From Bacteroidota bacterium (lineage in GTDB: Bacteria; Bacteroidota; Ignavibacteria; Palsa-1295), in contig JANYDV010000068.1 in the NCBI GenBank assembly GCA_025363505.1, positions 1 through 7,734 on the forward strand: a DNA stretch of 7,734 bases, written 5' to 3'. How positions within the stretch are numbered: position 1 is the stretch's first letter; each line of letters opens with the position of its first letter. Under the pieces are notes generated by a model. It saw nothing but the letters and a program-made list of their open reading frames with translations. It ran no database searches and had not been told where the DNA came from. The position numbers and the translations under genes were made by a program. Positions 1-6,911 of the stretch are shown one piece after another.

Positions 1-1
1 C

Positions 2-763
2 AACAAATGGACGATCAAGAATTTTATTGATTCGCTCAACGCTCAGCCGGGATACCCATTGGCACGGAATGCCGTTGTTGATTTGGTGAATCGTCAACTT
101 GACGACCAAGCATTGGCGATCTTGTCAAAAGATATCAGCAAAAAATTTCCGGAGTTTGACCGCATTATGGCAGACTACCAAAACGGTATCGTCCTCTTCG
201 AGCTTGAGAACCGCCGTGTCTGGAGCCAGGTCAAACCTGATTCAGCTGCTGAAATCGCATTTTATAATGAACATAAGTCACGTTTTATGTGGCCCGAGCG
301 CATTGACCTATCCGAAATTTATGTCCTAAGTGATTCATTAGCAAAAGCCCTGTACAAACGTATTATTAACGGCGAAAATTTTGATTCGATTGCCGCGCAA
401 TACACCGAACGCCCTGGGTACAAATCGAAAGCCGGTCATTGGGGCTTGCTCGTGAAAGGCGAAAACGAAATGTCGAACAAGGCGTTTGCCCTTGGGACTG
501 ATGATGTGTCGCAGCCATTTAGTTTTCAGGCAGGGCTTTCGATTGCGAAGATCAATCGTCGTGTCCCGATCACCCAAAAATCATTTATCGAAGCTCGCCA
601 AGAAGTCGCAAGTCAGTATCAAGACGAGGCATCGAACGATCTTCGTTTGAAATGGGTCGAGAGTCTTCGGAAGCAATATAAACGCGAGATCAACTTCAAA
701 GCACTCGAAGACTCGTATATCAGACATCAAGCAATGATGAAGACCAGCGGTGCGATCAATTAA
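2..763 (+). CDS. Parvulin-type peptidyl-prolyl isomerase/foldase, C-terminal part (5' end outside window)
   Basis: The reading frame is open from the first complete codon at position 2, so the start lies upstream and 253 residues are visible. I take it as the C-terminal part of a PpiC/SurA-like periplasmic foldase of the kind common in Bacteroidota. The segment around YQNGIVLFELENRRVW followed by FYNEHKSRFMWPER is the typical linker before a parvulin domain, and the region from about RIDLSEIYV to GLSIAKINRR is a divergent parvulin domain (ENFDSIAAQYTE, then a G-H-W-G turn). The two histidines usual in parvulins (ARHIL and GYHII strands) are replaced by S-E and S here, so isomerase activity is doubtful and a chaperone role is more likely. 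The stop at 761-763 lies 3 bases before the next foldase gene, which suggests one operon with related substrates, probably outer-membrane or secreted proteins. The family call is fairly sure; the catalytic status is inferred. Confidence 0.82.
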   Translation, partial: NKWTIKNFIDSLNAQPGYPLARNAVVDLVNRQLDDQALAILSKDISKKFPEFDRIMADYQNGIVLFELENRRVWSQVKPDSAAEIAFYNEHKSRFMWPERIDLSEIYVLSDSLAKALYKRIINGENFDSIAAQYTERPGYKSKAGHWGLLVKGENEMSNKAFALGTDDVSQPFSFQAGLSIAKINRRVPITQKSFIEARQEVASQYQDEASNDLRLKWVESLRKQYKREINFKALEDSYIRHQAMMKTSGAIN

Positions 764-766
764 TGT

Positions 767-2083
767 ATGAGTAAAGTATTACTGGCATTTGCAATAGCGT
801 TATCAGCGACCTCAGCGTTCGCACAGACACATACCCTTCGCGAAGGCGATCAGGTTGACGGGGTTGTGGCGGTCGTCGGGAAACATCCGATTCTCAAAAG
901 CAATATTGATGCACAGTTGCAACTGATGCTGGTCCAATCGGGGCGCAACGGCAGTGTGACGCCCGACTCGGTAGCAATTATTCGCAAACAAATTCTTCAG
1001 AGCGAGATTGATCAGAAGGTCTTGCTCGTCAAAGCTGAGCAGGACTCGAATATTTCTGTCAGCGAAACCGAGATCGACGAACAATTAGGCGAGCGCATCA
1101 AGACCTATGAACGTCAGTTCGGGTCACGAGCAGAAATGGAAAAGGCGTTCGGAAAATCTGTTGCCGACATACAAGCATCGCCCGAACTGCGCGAACGCGC
1201 ACGCGAACAAATCTATATTGAAAAACTTCGCGGGTCGAGATTCTCGAAGCCGCCGGTGGTGTCGCGTCGTGATGTGCAAGAGTTTTATCTTGCATATAAA
1301 GACAGCCTGCCCTCTGTGGGCGAGCAAGTCGAGCTGGCGACGCTTGTCAAGCTCATCAAAGCAAAACCGGGTGAAGATGTGCGAATAAAAGCATTAGCAA
1401 AAAAACTGGTTGATTCGCTTCGCAACGGTTCTAATTTTTCCGATTTTGCAAAACGATATTCCATCCACTCGACCGGAGCAAACGGTGGCGATCTTGGCGG
1501 ACCATACCCTCGCGGTACGTTCATTGCTGATTTTGAAGCCGCTGCTTTTAAATTAAAAATCGGGGAGATTTCCGATCCTGTCGAGACCGATCAGGGGACG
1601 CACATCATCAAACTGCTCGAACGCAAAGGCGAAGAAATTCGCGTTGCACAAATTTTGCTCAAAGCTTCGGCAAGTGGCGAAGATGATGATAACGCACGAC
1701 GGATGATCTTGCAAGTTCGTGATAGTATTTTGAATGGTGCTGATTTTAATCGCATGGCGCGGCTGCACTCCGATGACCAAGAAACCCGTGAGAACGGCGG
1801 ATATTTGGGCAAGATTAATCTTTCTGAACTCGGACCCGAACAACGTGGGGTCATTGATTCGATGAAAACCGATGAAGTTTCGCGTCCGATGAAAATTTCT
1901 TTTTCGAAGACCGTCACCGGCTACCAGATCGTAAAACTTCTTCGTCGAATTACTTCACATAAGCCGACCGTCGAATCAGATTATCGCGAACTCGAATACG
2001 CGGCTACTCAATGGAAACAACTGAAGACATTTCAGAAATTTGTTGCTGATGCGCGTAAAGAAGTCTATGTTGAGATTCGCTAA
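767..2083 (+). CDS. surA: SurA-like periplasmic chaperone / peptidyl-prolyl isomerase
   Basis: This 438-residue protein starts with a Sec signal peptide (residues 1-20, cleavage likely after SAFA, before Q20). A SurA N-terminal chaperone domain follows (about 21-175; DGVVAVVGKHPILKSNID is characteristic, then a helix-rich part). Two parvulin domains follow (about 187-288 and 289-394) and a C-terminal helix (about 400-435), the SurA order and close to the usual SurA length. SurA-type proteins escort unfolded outer-membrane proteins across the periplasm. Domain 1 has the loop GANGGDLGGPYPRG and keeps the second histidine (H279 in GTHIIKLL), but its first strand reads ATLVKLI. Domain 2 has RVAQILL (Q295 where His is usual) and GYQIVKLL (Q387 where His is usual). 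Chaperone function may therefore outweigh catalysis. The ATG follows the upstream stop after 3 bases, so co-translation is likely. The gene symbol is by domain architecture; other SurA/PpiC paralogues are possible. Confidence 0.88.
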   Translation: MSKVLLAFAIALSATSAFAQTHTLREGDQVDGVVAVVGKHPILKSNIDAQLQLMLVQSGRNGSVTPDSVAIIRKQILQSEIDQKVLLVKAEQDSNISVSETEIDEQLGERIKTYERQFGSRAEMEKAFGKSVADIQASPELRERAREQIYIEKLRGSRFSKPPVVSRRDVQEFYLAYKDSLPSVGEQVELATLVKLIKAKPGEDVRIKALAKKLVDSLRNGSNFSDFAKRYSIHSTGANGGDLGGPYPRGTFIADFEAAAFKLKIGEISDPVETDQGTHIIKLLERKGEEIRVAQILLKASASGEDDDNARRMILQVRDSILNGADFNRMARLHSDDQETRENGGYLGKINLSELGPEQRGVIDSMKTDEVSRPMKISFSKTVTGYQIVKLLRRITSHKPTVESDYRELEYAATQWKQLKTFQKFVADARKEVYVEIR

Positions 2084-2357
2084 TGCTCGCAAGCGTTCAG
2101 AATTACTTGAGATTCCGAATGTCGGCAACGCCACCATGGGCGATCTCCACCGTCTCGGCATCACCATAATCGCTCAGCTAAAAAACAAGAACCCCGAACA
2201 GATCTACGACAGTCTTTGCACGCTTGACGGCGTAGCACACGATATTTGTTGCGTCGATGTCTTCACCGCCGCAATAGCATTCGCCAATACAGGTCGTTGT
2301 GAGGATTGGTGGTATTATTCGAATTTGAGGAAACAGAAAACAACCTCTGCCCAATAA
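2067..2357 (+). CDS. Cdd1-family helix-hairpin-helix protein (Pathogenicity locus family)
   Basis: A 96-residue protein from the ATG at 2067. It contains one helix-hairpin-helix motif (LLEIPNVGNATMGDLHRLGI, residues about 13-32), followed by QLKNKNPEQIYDSLC and an alpha-helical C-terminal part with adjacent cysteines (DICCVDVFTAAIAFA) and a tryptophan pair (EDWWYY). This order matches my memory of the Cdd1 / Pathogenicity locus family (PF11731), small proteins named from a gene beside the Clostridioides difficile toxin locus and of no firmly known function; HhH motifs usually bind DNA backbone non-specifically. The gene overlaps the end of surA by 17 bases in another frame, so translation is probably coupled. 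An AAAGAAG stretch just upstream of ATG 2067 could be a weak ribosome site; an in-frame ATG at 2049 is the alternative start. The position behind two foldase genes may be positional only. Confidence 0.8.
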   Translation: MLRFANARKRSELLEIPNVGNATMGDLHRLGITIIAQLKNKNPEQIYDSLCTLDGVAHDICCVDVFTAAIAFANTGRCEDWWYYSNLRKQKTTSAQ

Positions 2358-2418
2358 TTGTTGATTTCGCACTACTTCCGGTCTCGAAACTTAACTAATT
2401 GTATTATGTTTTAGGTTT

Positions 2419-2435
2419 ATCTATCGTACCTAGAT
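2419..2435. repeat. Short inverted repeat ATCTA-N7-TAGAT
   Basis: Perfect 5-base arms separated by 7 bases, in the AT-rich gap between the Cdd1-family gene and the glycosyltransferase cassette. It could be an operator for a dimeric regulator or chance; no regulator family can be named. Confidence 0.3.
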
Positions 2436-2440
2436 GAATT

Positions 2441-2466
2441 TTGTAGCGGTTTGTGTATATTGTAGC
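2441..2466 (+). promoter_or_regulatory. Putative promoter region with a direct repeat TTGTAGC
   Basis: The heptamer TTGTAGC occurs at 2441-2447 and again at 2460-2466, with starts 19 bases apart (about two helical turns). A -10-like TATATTG lies between them (2456-2462). The same octamer GTATATTG occurs in the gap upstream of the right-edge secreted gene (7189-7196). This is the only plausible place for a promoter of the three-gene glycosyltransferase cassette. No good -35 or -33 element at consensus spacing is seen, so the promoter call is tentative. Confidence 0.35.
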
Positions 2467-2490
2467 CCCTGGTTTACTTGTAAGTGGGGC
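2465..2490 (+). other. Leader hairpin GCCCC...GGGGC
   Basis: Arms GCCCC (2465-2469) and GGGGC (2486-2490) enclose an inner short inverted repeat ACTT/AAGT (2476-2479 and 2482-2485), giving a bulged stem. It lies directly after the putative promoter and about 65 bases before the preferred start of the GT87 gene. No T-run follows immediately, so it is not a typical intrinsic terminator; it may structure the 5' leader. Confidence 0.35.
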
Positions 2491-2539
2491 GCTTTCGATA
2501 TGTTGTGACATTGCGTTAATCTCTTTTTCTTTCCTATTT

Positions 2540-2547
2540 GGGAAAGG
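2540..2547 (+). promoter_or_regulatory. Ribosome binding site deciding a TTG start
   Basis: GGGAAAGG lies 7 bases before TTG at 2555, in frame with the glycosyltransferase. It favours 2555 as the start over the in-frame GTG at 2453, whose upstream sequence has no such site. Confidence 0.45.
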
Positions 2548-2554
2548 TATTCTT

Positions 2555-3736
2555 TTGCTAAAAAAATTGACCGATCTGTTGTTGAGTAAAAAAAGTGATT
2601 TTTACGCAACAGTTATATGGTTTGGTTTGTCGTTCGCAGCCGCTCTTTCGGAGGTTCTTCGAGGGCGAATAAATAATTATTATATTTACAAGTATGTTTT
2701 TTTTCATACTATTGACCGCCAAAATCTTTACGCCCCCTACCCCGCTCTGTATGGTGATGTGAACCATTACGGACCGCTTTTTAGTATTCTCATCGCTCCA
2801 TTCGCTCTTCTTCCCGACTTCCTCGGTGTAATGGTATGGACACTTCTCAACTGTCTCCTGCTCTATTATGCAATCCAACAATTGCCGTTTGAACCATGGA
2901 AAAAAACAGCGATCTTATGGCTGACTGCCATTGAATTGATGACCAATACCCACAGTATGGAATTCAACGGCGCAGTAACAGCAATGCTGATCCTCAGTTT
3001 CCTGTTTGCCCGTGATAAAAAGGAAATGCTTTCCACATTGTTAATAATGGTCGGTTTTTGGATAAAGATCTACGGGATAGTCGGGTTACTATTTTTCTTT
3101 TTTGCAAAACGAAAATTACGATTTGCCATTTGGTCATTGGTATGGCTGGTCGTCTTAGGAGCTCTTCCGATGTTGATCTCTTCTCCAACATTTATACTCA
3201 ACACTTATGTTGATTGGTGGCGAGTACTAGTGGTAAAAAATGGACAGAATATCTTTGAGCTGCTTGGCTACCAAAATGTTTCGGCGATGGGGGTGTTGAT
3301 GTATCTCTTCGGTCTATCACAAGAATATATCGGTGTAGTGATTGCTCTAGGGATCATCGGATGTCTCCTGCCATATCTCCGTTATTATCAATGGACCTCA
3401 TCTGAGTTTCAAATGATCAGCTTGGCGTCATTGTTAGTGTTTATTGTGATGTTCAGCACCGGCTCGGAGTCGCCAACGTTTATTCTTGTTGCAAGCGGGC
3501 TTTCAATCTGGTATGTCACCACCAAAGAGCAACTCACGCCATGGGGTGCAACGATGATACTCATTGCTATTTTGTCTTCATCATTGAGCACAACCGATTT
3601 TGTCCCGCAATTTATTAAAACGGAATTCGTACGCCCATACCGATTAAAAGCTGTACCGGGATTGTTGTGTTGGTGTGTTATACAATATCAATTGCTTACG
3701 AAACGTTTTGTTTTCAGTAAGGAAAGATCACTATGA
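2555..3736 (+). CDS. GT87/DUF2029-type multi-spanning membrane glycosyltransferase
   Basis: 393 residues from the preferred TTG start. The protein is almost entirely hydrophobic helices (roughly 16-34, 72-111, 141-184, 190-208, 258-274, 286-321, 330-345, 365-381), as in GT-C enzymes. The loop after helix 1 carries the family signature: INNYYIYKY, then NLYAPYPALYGDVNHYGPLF, then the helix LIAPFALLPDFLGVMVW. GT87 enzymes such as mycobacterial PimE take a sugar from a polyprenyl-phosphate donor and add it to a lipid or glycan outside the membrane. The catalytic acid is not certain; D54 and D68 in the first loop are candidates. A GTG at 2453 would add 34 hydrophobic residues, but it overlaps promoter-like sequence, and the shorter N-terminus (MLKKLTDLLLSKK) fits the family better. 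The stop overlaps the next gene by 4 bases (ATGA), so both are translated together. The exact sugar and acceptor are unknown. Confidence 0.82.
   Translation: MLKKLTDLLLSKKSDFYATVIWFGLSFAAALSEVLRGRINNYYIYKYVFFHTIDRQNLYAPYPALYGDVNHYGPLFSILIAPFALLPDFLGVMVWTLLNCLLLYYAIQQLPFEPWKKTAILWLTAIELMTNTHSMEFNGAVTAMLILSFLFARDKKEMLSTLLIMVGFWIKIYGIVGLLFFFFAKRKLRFAIWSLVWLVVLGALPMLISSPTFILNTYVDWWRVLVVKNGQNIFELLGYQNVSAMGVLMYLFGLSQEYIGVVIALGIIGCLLPYLRYYQWTSSEFQMISLASLLVFIVMFSTGSESPTFILVASGLSIWYVTTKEQLTPWGATMILIAILSSSLSTTDFVPQFIKTEFVRPYRLKAVPGLLCWCVIQYQLLTKRFVFSKERSL
2691..2710 (+). repeat. T8 tract inside an inverted repeat AGTATG-T8-CATACT, within the GT87 gene
   Basis: Eight T bases (2697-2704) lie between perfect 6-base arms inside the coding sequence (codons for K-Y-V-F-F-H-T). 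Two A7 runs (2560-2566 and 2588-2594) lie shortly before. Such runs can slip during replication; whether they do here cannot be told from one sequence. Confidence 0.5.
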
Positions 3737-4692
3737 GCAAAACTGTATCAATTGTGGTACCGGTTTATAACGAAGAACTGAGTATCACCACATTAGTCGG
3801 GCGAATTTCTTCCGTGATGGAAGCGACAGCTTTGAGTTATGAACTTCTTCTTGTTAACGATGGCAGTACCGACGCAACCGGGGCGATCATTAACGAAATG
3901 GTCTCGACCAATCCCAATCTATTTACGATTGTATTTTCGCGGAATTTTGGTCATCAAGCGGCACTGAAAGCGGGGATAGATTATGCGCAAGGGGATTGTG
4001 TCATTACAATGGATGCCGATCTCCAACATCCACCGGATCTTCTCCCTTCGCTCATTCAACAATGGCAGGATGGGTTTGAGATTGTTCATACCAAACGTTT
4101 AAACAATAATGAGACCTCATTTTTTAAGCGAAACACCTCCAAAATTTTTTATAAAATACTAAACCGCCTCTCTGACTTGCAATTAGAAGAAGGTTCTGCG
4201 GACTTTCGTTTGCTCGACCGCAAAGTCGTGAATGTACTGAAACATCTTCCGGAAGGTGACCCATTTTTCCGAGGACTTGTCAATTGGGTAGGATTTAAAG
4301 AATCCTATCTGGAGTATTATCCGTCAAGCCGGTTTGGTGGCAAGAGTCACTATACAACAAAAAAGATGTTTCAGCTGGCGCTACAAGGCATCACCTCCTT
4401 TAGCACCAAACCACTGTATGCCGCCGTGTACATTGGGTTCTTTTTTGCTATCGCTTCCTTGCTTTATGTCCCATATGCATTGGTTAGCTACATCACCGGA
4501 CATATTATTCAAGGTTGGGCTTCGATCATTGTTACGATCGCGTTTTTCGGAGGCGTACAGTTATTGATTATGGGGATCATTGGCATCTACCTTGGCAAAT
4601 TATTTATGCAATCAAAACAACGCCCTGTCTATATTATTCAATACACTAATATCGAGATAGAACATGGTCATCTTGCTCAGTTTCGATATTGA
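3733..4692 (+). CDS. GT2 polyprenyl-phosphate glycosyltransferase (GtrB/DPM1/ArnC-like)
   Basis: 319 residues. The N-terminal GT-A domain (1 to about 225) shows SIVVPVYNEE (6-15), the nucleotide-binding VNDGSTD (41-47), SRNFGHQAALKAGIDYA (69-85) and the metal-binding DADLQHPPD (94-102). The later part has FRGLVNWVGF (179-188) and RFGGKSHYTTKKMFQLALQG (200-219), both typical of the GtrB/DPM1/ArnC branch. Two membrane helices follow (about 229-253 and 264-290), with a short charged tail. Enzymes of this branch move a sugar from a nucleotide donor to undecaprenyl phosphate on the cytoplasmic face. It overlaps the upstream GT87 gene by 4 bases and the downstream deacetylase gene by 29 bases, so the three products are probably made together. 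It would supply the lipid-linked sugar for the GT87 enzyme. The family call is strong; the sugar (GlcNAc, Glc, Man or another) cannot be read from sequence. Confidence 0.92.
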   Translation: MSKTVSIVVPVYNEELSITTLVGRISSVMEATALSYELLLVNDGSTDATGAIINEMVSTNPNLFTIVFSRNFGHQAALKAGIDYAQGDCVITMDADLQHPPDLLPSLIQQWQDGFEIVHTKRLNNNETSFFKRNTSKIFYKILNRLSDLQLEEGSADFRLLDRKVVNVLKHLPEGDPFFRGLVNWVGFKESYLEYYPSSRFGGKSHYTTKKMFQLALQGITSFSTKPLYAAVYIGFFFAIASLLYVPYALVSYITGHIIQGWASIIVTIAFFGGVQLLIMGIIGIYLGKLFMQSKQRPVYIIQYTNIEIEHGHLAQFRY

Positions 4693-5458
4693 AGAATTTG
4701 ATATGCCGACGGAGTTCGGCAAGTCAATCAGTCTCGAAGAACAAATAGCAATCTCAACCGAAGGAACAAATGCTGTTCTTGAACTCTTAGCATCAGAACA
4801 AATTCCGGCGACTTTTTTTTGCACAGCCGAGTTTGCTCTTCATCGCCGGAAAACTATTCAGCGCATCGCAAATGGAATTCATGAAGTAGCCTCACATGGA
4901 TACTACCATTCGCACTTTGAAGTTGAACACTTAGCATCATCGAAGAAAGTGCTCGAAGATATTTCAGGACAACAGATCAATGGCTATCGCATGGCACGAT
5001 TGAAGCCGCTTGATCTGCAAGCCGTGACCGACGCCGGATATACTTATAACTCATCGCTGAACCCGACATATTTACCCGGGCGATACAATAACTTTCATAA
5101 GCAGAGAACTGTGTTTGAAGAAAATGGATGCTTACAACTTCCGGTGTCTGTTTCTCCCACACTGCGGATTCCGTTGTTTTGGTTAGCATTCCATAATTTC
5201 CCGGTATGGTACTACCGTCATCTTTCTAAACGTACCATTATTAATGACGGCTATTTGAACTTATATTTCCATCCTTGGGAGTTTGTCGATCTTAACGAAA
5301 AAGAAAAATTTGGATTTCCTTCTTATATTCGACGTTGTACCGGTGAATTAATGAAAATACGTTTTAAAAAGTATATACAGTGGTGCAAGGCGGAAGGTTA
5401 TCAATTTATGACCATCTCTCATTATCTTGCGACTTACCATTCCCCAACACCTCGATAA
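4664..5458 (+). CDS. NodB-type polysaccharide deacetylase family protein
   Basis: 264 residues with the order of NodB-homology (CE4) motifs: motif 1 LLSFDIEEFD (D8, E10, E11), the strand PATFFCTAEFA (48-58), motif 2 with the metal ligands H78 and H82 (SHGYYHSH), motif 3 GYRMARL (R109), and motif 5 LYFHPWEF (H203, W205). No signal peptide or membrane helix is seen, so it probably works in the cytoplasm or at the inner membrane surface, as ArnD and NaxD do on lipid-linked sugars, rather than on peptidoglycan outside. The start ATG at 4664 lies inside the end of the GT2 gene (29-base overlap), which implies coupled translation. A likely role is removal of an acyl group from the sugar that the GT2 enzyme attaches to the lipid carrier. 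Motif 3 lacks the usual R-x-P and reads RMARL, which I recall as a variant in Bacteroidota members. A T8 run (4813-4820) codes for part of the core strand. Substrate unknown. Confidence 0.87.
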   Translation: MVILLSFDIEEFDMPTEFGKSISLEEQIAISTEGTNAVLELLASEQIPATFFCTAEFALHRRKTIQRIANGIHEVASHGYYHSHFEVEHLASSKKVLEDISGQQINGYRMARLKPLDLQAVTDAGYTYNSSLNPTYLPGRYNNFHKQRTVFEENGCLQLPVSVSPTLRIPLFWLAFHNFPVWYYRHLSKRTIINDGYLNLYFHPWEFVDLNEKEKFGFPSYIRRCTGELMKIRFKKYIQWCKAEGYQFMTISHYLATYHSPTPR

Positions 5459-5484
5459 CAGTACATCATGCTTTTGTGCACTAA

Positions 5485-5513
5485 TTGGGTTAAAAGTTCA
5501 TCTTTTATATTAT
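5485..5513 (+). promoter_or_regulatory. Possible promoter of the MFS gene
   Basis: TTGGGT (5485-5490) and TATTAT (5508-5513) are 17 bases apart, a sigma-70-like pair located 67 bases before the transporter start. The gap of 121 bases after the deacetylase gene, much larger than the overlaps inside the cassette, supports a separate transcript. FCB bacteria often use a different consensus, so this is tentative. Confidence 0.35.
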
Positions 5514-5570
5514 CTTACAATATCCCTGAAACTTATCCATCTGAAAAGCATATTATTGTGGTTCACACGA

Positions 5571-5575
5571 AAGGA
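5571..5575 (+). promoter_or_regulatory. Ribosome binding site AAGGA of the MFS gene
   Basis: AAGGA lies 4 bases before the ATG at 5580. It supports this start over an in-frame upstream TTG at 5427, which would add 51 residues and overlap the deacetylase gene. Confidence 0.55.
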
Positions 5576-5579
5576 ATAT

Positions 5580-6899
5580 ATGGCGACTAACGAAAAACAT
5601 TTATTTACGGGTTACCAAAAGTTTATGATTGCGATTCTCGCGATCTTGCAGTTTACTGTTATTTTAGATTTTATGGTGCTCTCGCCGTTGGGCGTGATCC
5701 TGATGAAATCACTTGATATTACTGCATCAAAGTTTAGTGTCGTTGTTTCGGCGTATGCCTTTAGCGCCGGCGCTTCGGGTCTGCTTGCGGCAGGCTTTGC
5801 CGATCGGTTTGACCGCAAGAAACTCTTGATGTTTTTTTATACCGGGTTTATCCTCGGTACGGTGCTGTGTGCAGTCGCTACCGATTTTAATTTCCTGCTT
5901 ATTGCTCGTATCATCACCGGTATTTTCGGTGGGGTTATTGGTTCGATCAGCTTTGCGATCATTACTGATCTCTTTAAGATGGAAGTTCGTGGTCGGGTAA
6001 TGGGCTATGTACAAATGTCGTTCTCGGCAAGCCAAGTACTTGGTATCCCAATCGGTTTGTTGCTTGCCAATAAATTTGGCTGGCATTCGTGCTTCTGGAT
6101 GATCGCCGGCTTCAGTGCAGTGATGGGCGTGGTGATGCTAATCAAAATGAAGCCTGTGAATGACCATTTGAAATTCAAGTCAGAAAAAAGTGCCGGTCAG
6201 CATTTGATAGCCACACTTTCGAACAAGCGATATTTGTTCGGATTCTTAACGATGTCACTGCTCGCATCGGGCGGATTTATGTTGATGCCATTCGGCAGTG
6301 CGTTTTGCACTCATAATATGGGCTTAACGCTCGATCAACTTCCGATGCTCTATCTTGTCACTGGCGTATTCTCGATTATGGTTGGTCCGCTTTCGGGGAA
6401 GTTCAGCGACAAGTTCGGGAAGTATAATATGTTTTTATATGGCTCGCTCGCGGCGATAGTGATGGTTGTGATTTATACGAATCTCAGCATCACACCATTC
6501 TGGCTCGCCTCAGTAGTGAGTGTGTTGTTGTTCGCTGCCATCACCGCACGAATGATACCTGCATCGGCACTGATGACGGCTATCCCCGACCCGAAAGATC
6601 GTGGGTCATATATGAGCATTAACTCGGCAATGATGCAAATCTCCGGTGGAGCAGCATCGGTTCTTGCCGGGCAGATTGTCGGGCAAACATCTACCGGTAT
6701 GATTGAGCATTATGATACACTCGGTTATGTGGTTGTTGGTACAATGGCAGTGATGATTTGGATGATGTTCTACATCAACAAAACCATTAACGCCAGAGCA
6801 AAAACCGCCCTCAACACCCCACAACCAGCCGAAGTCCGTGAAGAATACATACAAGAACTCGCCGAAACGGCACAAGAAAGTTTTAGGGCTATGAAATAG
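5580..6899 (+). CDS. MFS transporter, DHA1-type drug/metabolite efflux
   Basis: 439 residues, the usual size for a 12-helix major facilitator. The first helix (about 15-41) carries D30 in QFTVILDFMVLSPLG. Motif A follows helix 2 as GFADRFDRKKLL (72-83). A motif B-like helix is seen at ARIITGIFGGVIG (109-121, R110). Helix 5 has SFSASQVLGIPIGLLLA (147-163), which resembles the motif C antiporter helix. A motif A echo, GKFSDKFGKYNMF (273-285), marks the second half. The long central loop is at 188-216 and a charged tail runs from about 401. DHA1 members export small molecules with proton exchange; the substrate cannot be told. The start at 5580 has an AAGGA site; the protein begins with a short hydrophilic stretch as expected. 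It lies downstream of the glycosyltransferase cassette with a gap of 121 bases, and its end overlaps the convergent XRE regulator gene. No evidence links it to the sugar cassette beyond position. Confidence 0.93.
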   Translation: MATNEKHLFTGYQKFMIAILAILQFTVILDFMVLSPLGVILMKSLDITASKFSVVVSAYAFSAGASGLLAAGFADRFDRKKLLMFFYTGFILGTVLCAVATDFNFLLIARIITGIFGGVIGSISFAIITDLFKMEVRGRVMGYVQMSFSASQVLGIPIGLLLANKFGWHSCFWMIAGFSAVMGVVMLIKMKPVNDHLKFKSEKSAGQHLIATLSNKRYLFGFLTMSLLASGGFMLMPFGSAFCTHNMGLTLDQLPMLYLVTGVFSIMVGPLSGKFSDKFGKYNMFLYGSLAAIVMVVIYTNLSITPFWLASVVSVLLFAAITARMIPASALMTAIPDPKDRGSYMSINSAMMQISGGAASVLAGQIVGQTSTGMIEHYDTLGYVVVGTMAVMIWMMFYINKTINARAKTALNTPQPAEVREEYIQELAETAQESFRAMK

Positions 6900-6911
6900 A
6901 TTTATAGCCCT
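6885..6911 (+). terminator. Intrinsic terminator spanning both convergent stop codons
   Basis: Perfect 8-base arms AGGGCTAT (6885-6892) and ATAGCCCT (6904-6911). A further AAA/TTT pairing next to one bulged G extends the stem to 11 pairs with a 4-base loop. On the + strand CTTTTG follows, a short T-run, so it should end transcription of the MFS gene. On the - strand AAAA follows, so termination of the regulator there would be weaker. The MFS stop lies in the loop side and the regulator stop in the left arm. Confidence 0.72.

Noticed and set aside
812..1917. Several minus-strand open frames over the surA gene
   Set aside because: They mirror codon bias of the real gene, have no recognisable domain and no upstream signals.
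2453..2554. GTG start at 2453 giving 34 extra residues on the GT87 protein
   Set aside because: The extension overlaps promoter-like repeats and a hairpin, has no ribosome site, and the family N-terminus fits the TTG at 2555 with its GGGAAAGG site. Not excluded.
2555..5458. Naming the cassette arnT-arnC-arnD
   Set aside because: The transferase is GT87-like rather than GT83-like, the deacetylase is from another NodB branch, and no aminoarabinose synthesis genes are seen.
5427..5579. TTG start at 5427 adding 51 residues to the MFS protein
   Set aside because: It overlaps the deacetylase gene, lacks transporter features, and the ATG at 5580 has an AAGGA site and the normal family start.
5612..6086. 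Minus-strand open frames over the MFS gene
   Set aside because: Antisense shadows of a strongly supported transporter gene, with no domain of their own.
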